Assembly: GCA_015655615.1 (NCBI GenBank)
Contig: JAATES010000216.1
Coordinates: 1-6,428, forward strand
Direction: 5' to 3'
Source of the DNA: Actinomycetales bacterium
GTDB taxonomy: Bacteria > Actinomycetota > Actinomycetes > Actinomycetales > Cellulomonadaceae
Length of the DNA: 6,428 nt
Both the position numbers and the translations under genes were made by a program. Below the pieces are notes generated by a model. It saw nothing but the letters and a program-made list of their open reading frames with translations, made no database searches and was not told the DNA's origin. Below are positions 6,100 to 6,428 of the stretch, piece by piece (the first letter of the stretch is position 1; each line of letters begins with the position of its first letter).

Positions 6100-6115
6100 T
6101 GACCGGCAACGGTCA
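6100..6115 (-). terminator. Small hairpin over the dnaG stop codon
   Basis: TGACCGGCAACGGTCA has 6-base arms and a 4-base loop and includes the dnaG stop codon (6115-6113). It is short for a terminator and has no T-tract. Its arms carry the same TGACC/GGTCA half-sites as the operator palindrome 72 bases away, so it could instead be a second, weaker TetR site. Confidence 0.35.
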
Positions 6116-6428
6116 ATCGCGAACGCGCAGCAGCCTTCGCTGACCCTCCAACTCCATCAGGTCCTCGAAAACCTGGGCATGCCGCTCAGGCTCAGCACCC
6201 GGGTCGAGCCGCTGGAGTGCACTGCGCACCTCCGCGACCCTGCGGGTCAGCGCAAGCTCGACCAGTGCCGTGACGACACCCCGCACGTACTCCGGAATCA
6301 TCTCCGGACGATCCTCGGGCAACGGCGCGACAGCCAGCTCGCTGAAGACCGGACGAATCGACTCCGGAGCACCCTCAATCACACCGGCCAGCCAGGCCGC
6401 AGGGGTCGAGGACTCCTGCGCTGCCAGA
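6113..6428 (-). CDS. dnaG: DNA primase DnaG, C-terminal end (cut by window edge)
   Basis: The frame is open from the right edge to a TGA at 6113, giving 104 residues. The sequence runs from PAAWLAGVIEGAPESI through FSELAVAPLPED, PEYVRGVVTALVELALTRRV and AEVRSALQRLDP to QVFEDLMELEGQRRLLRVRD. The pattern ELAV-PL, then a helix ending LxELAxxRxxAExxSxLQRxxP, then the closing helix FxxLxxLExxRRxLR, matches the C-terminal helicase-binding domain of actinobacterial DnaG as I remember it. DnaG makes RNA primers at the replication fork, and this domain docks on the DnaB helicase. The catalytic TOPRIM and zinc domains lie outside the window. The neighbouring operon starts 130 bases downstream on the same strand; its own promoter and operator suggest separate control. 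From memory, a tRNA-Asn near dnaG also occurs in mycobacteria. Confidence 0.85.
   Translation of the reverse strand, partial: LAAQESSTPAAWLAGVIEGAPESIRPVFSELAVAPLPEDRPEMIPEYVRGVVTALVELALTRRVAEVRSALQRLDPGAEPERHAQVFEDLMELEGQRRLLRVRD

Overview
The window reads as a chromosomal segment of a GC-rich actinobacterium. Codon third positions are strongly G/C, there is a DnaG C-terminus of actinobacterial type, and the CsbD, GlsB and YhgE/Pip proteins look actinobacterial. I cannot name the genus from sequence alone; a Propionibacteriaceae-like or related host is a guess.

Layout from left to right. Positions 1-271 hold the start of an IS481-type transposase on the minus strand, cut by the window edge, with a possible element tip near 302. 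Positions 303-668 hold no gene I can support, only a strong hairpin at 593-640. A hypothetical minus-strand gene ends at 669; its C-terminal 110 codons look coding, but its start is doubtful. Then come two small minus-strand stress-type genes, glsB/ymgE-like (1490-1753) and csbD-like (1217-1411), with strong hairpins between and after them. A complete tRNA-Asn(GTT) lies on the plus strand at 1882-1954, followed at once by a 14-bp stem terminator.

The main unit is a minus-strand operon at 5982-2049: a degenerate ABC-type ATPase, an 833-residue YhgE/Pip membrane protein with two blocks of glycine heptads, and a TetR-family regulator. A perfect 12-bp palindrome, CTGACCGGTCAG, lies upstream of the first gene and looks like the TetR operator. 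The simplest reading is a self-repressed export or envelope module. The final 316 bases are the C-terminus of DnaG primase, on the minus strand and cut by the right edge.

The most interesting points are the ATPase, which has the ABC fold layout but non-canonical residues in every catalytic motif; the register-locked heptad stalk of its membrane partner; and the operator-like palindrome in the promoter, with a second related inverted repeat over the dnaG stop codon.
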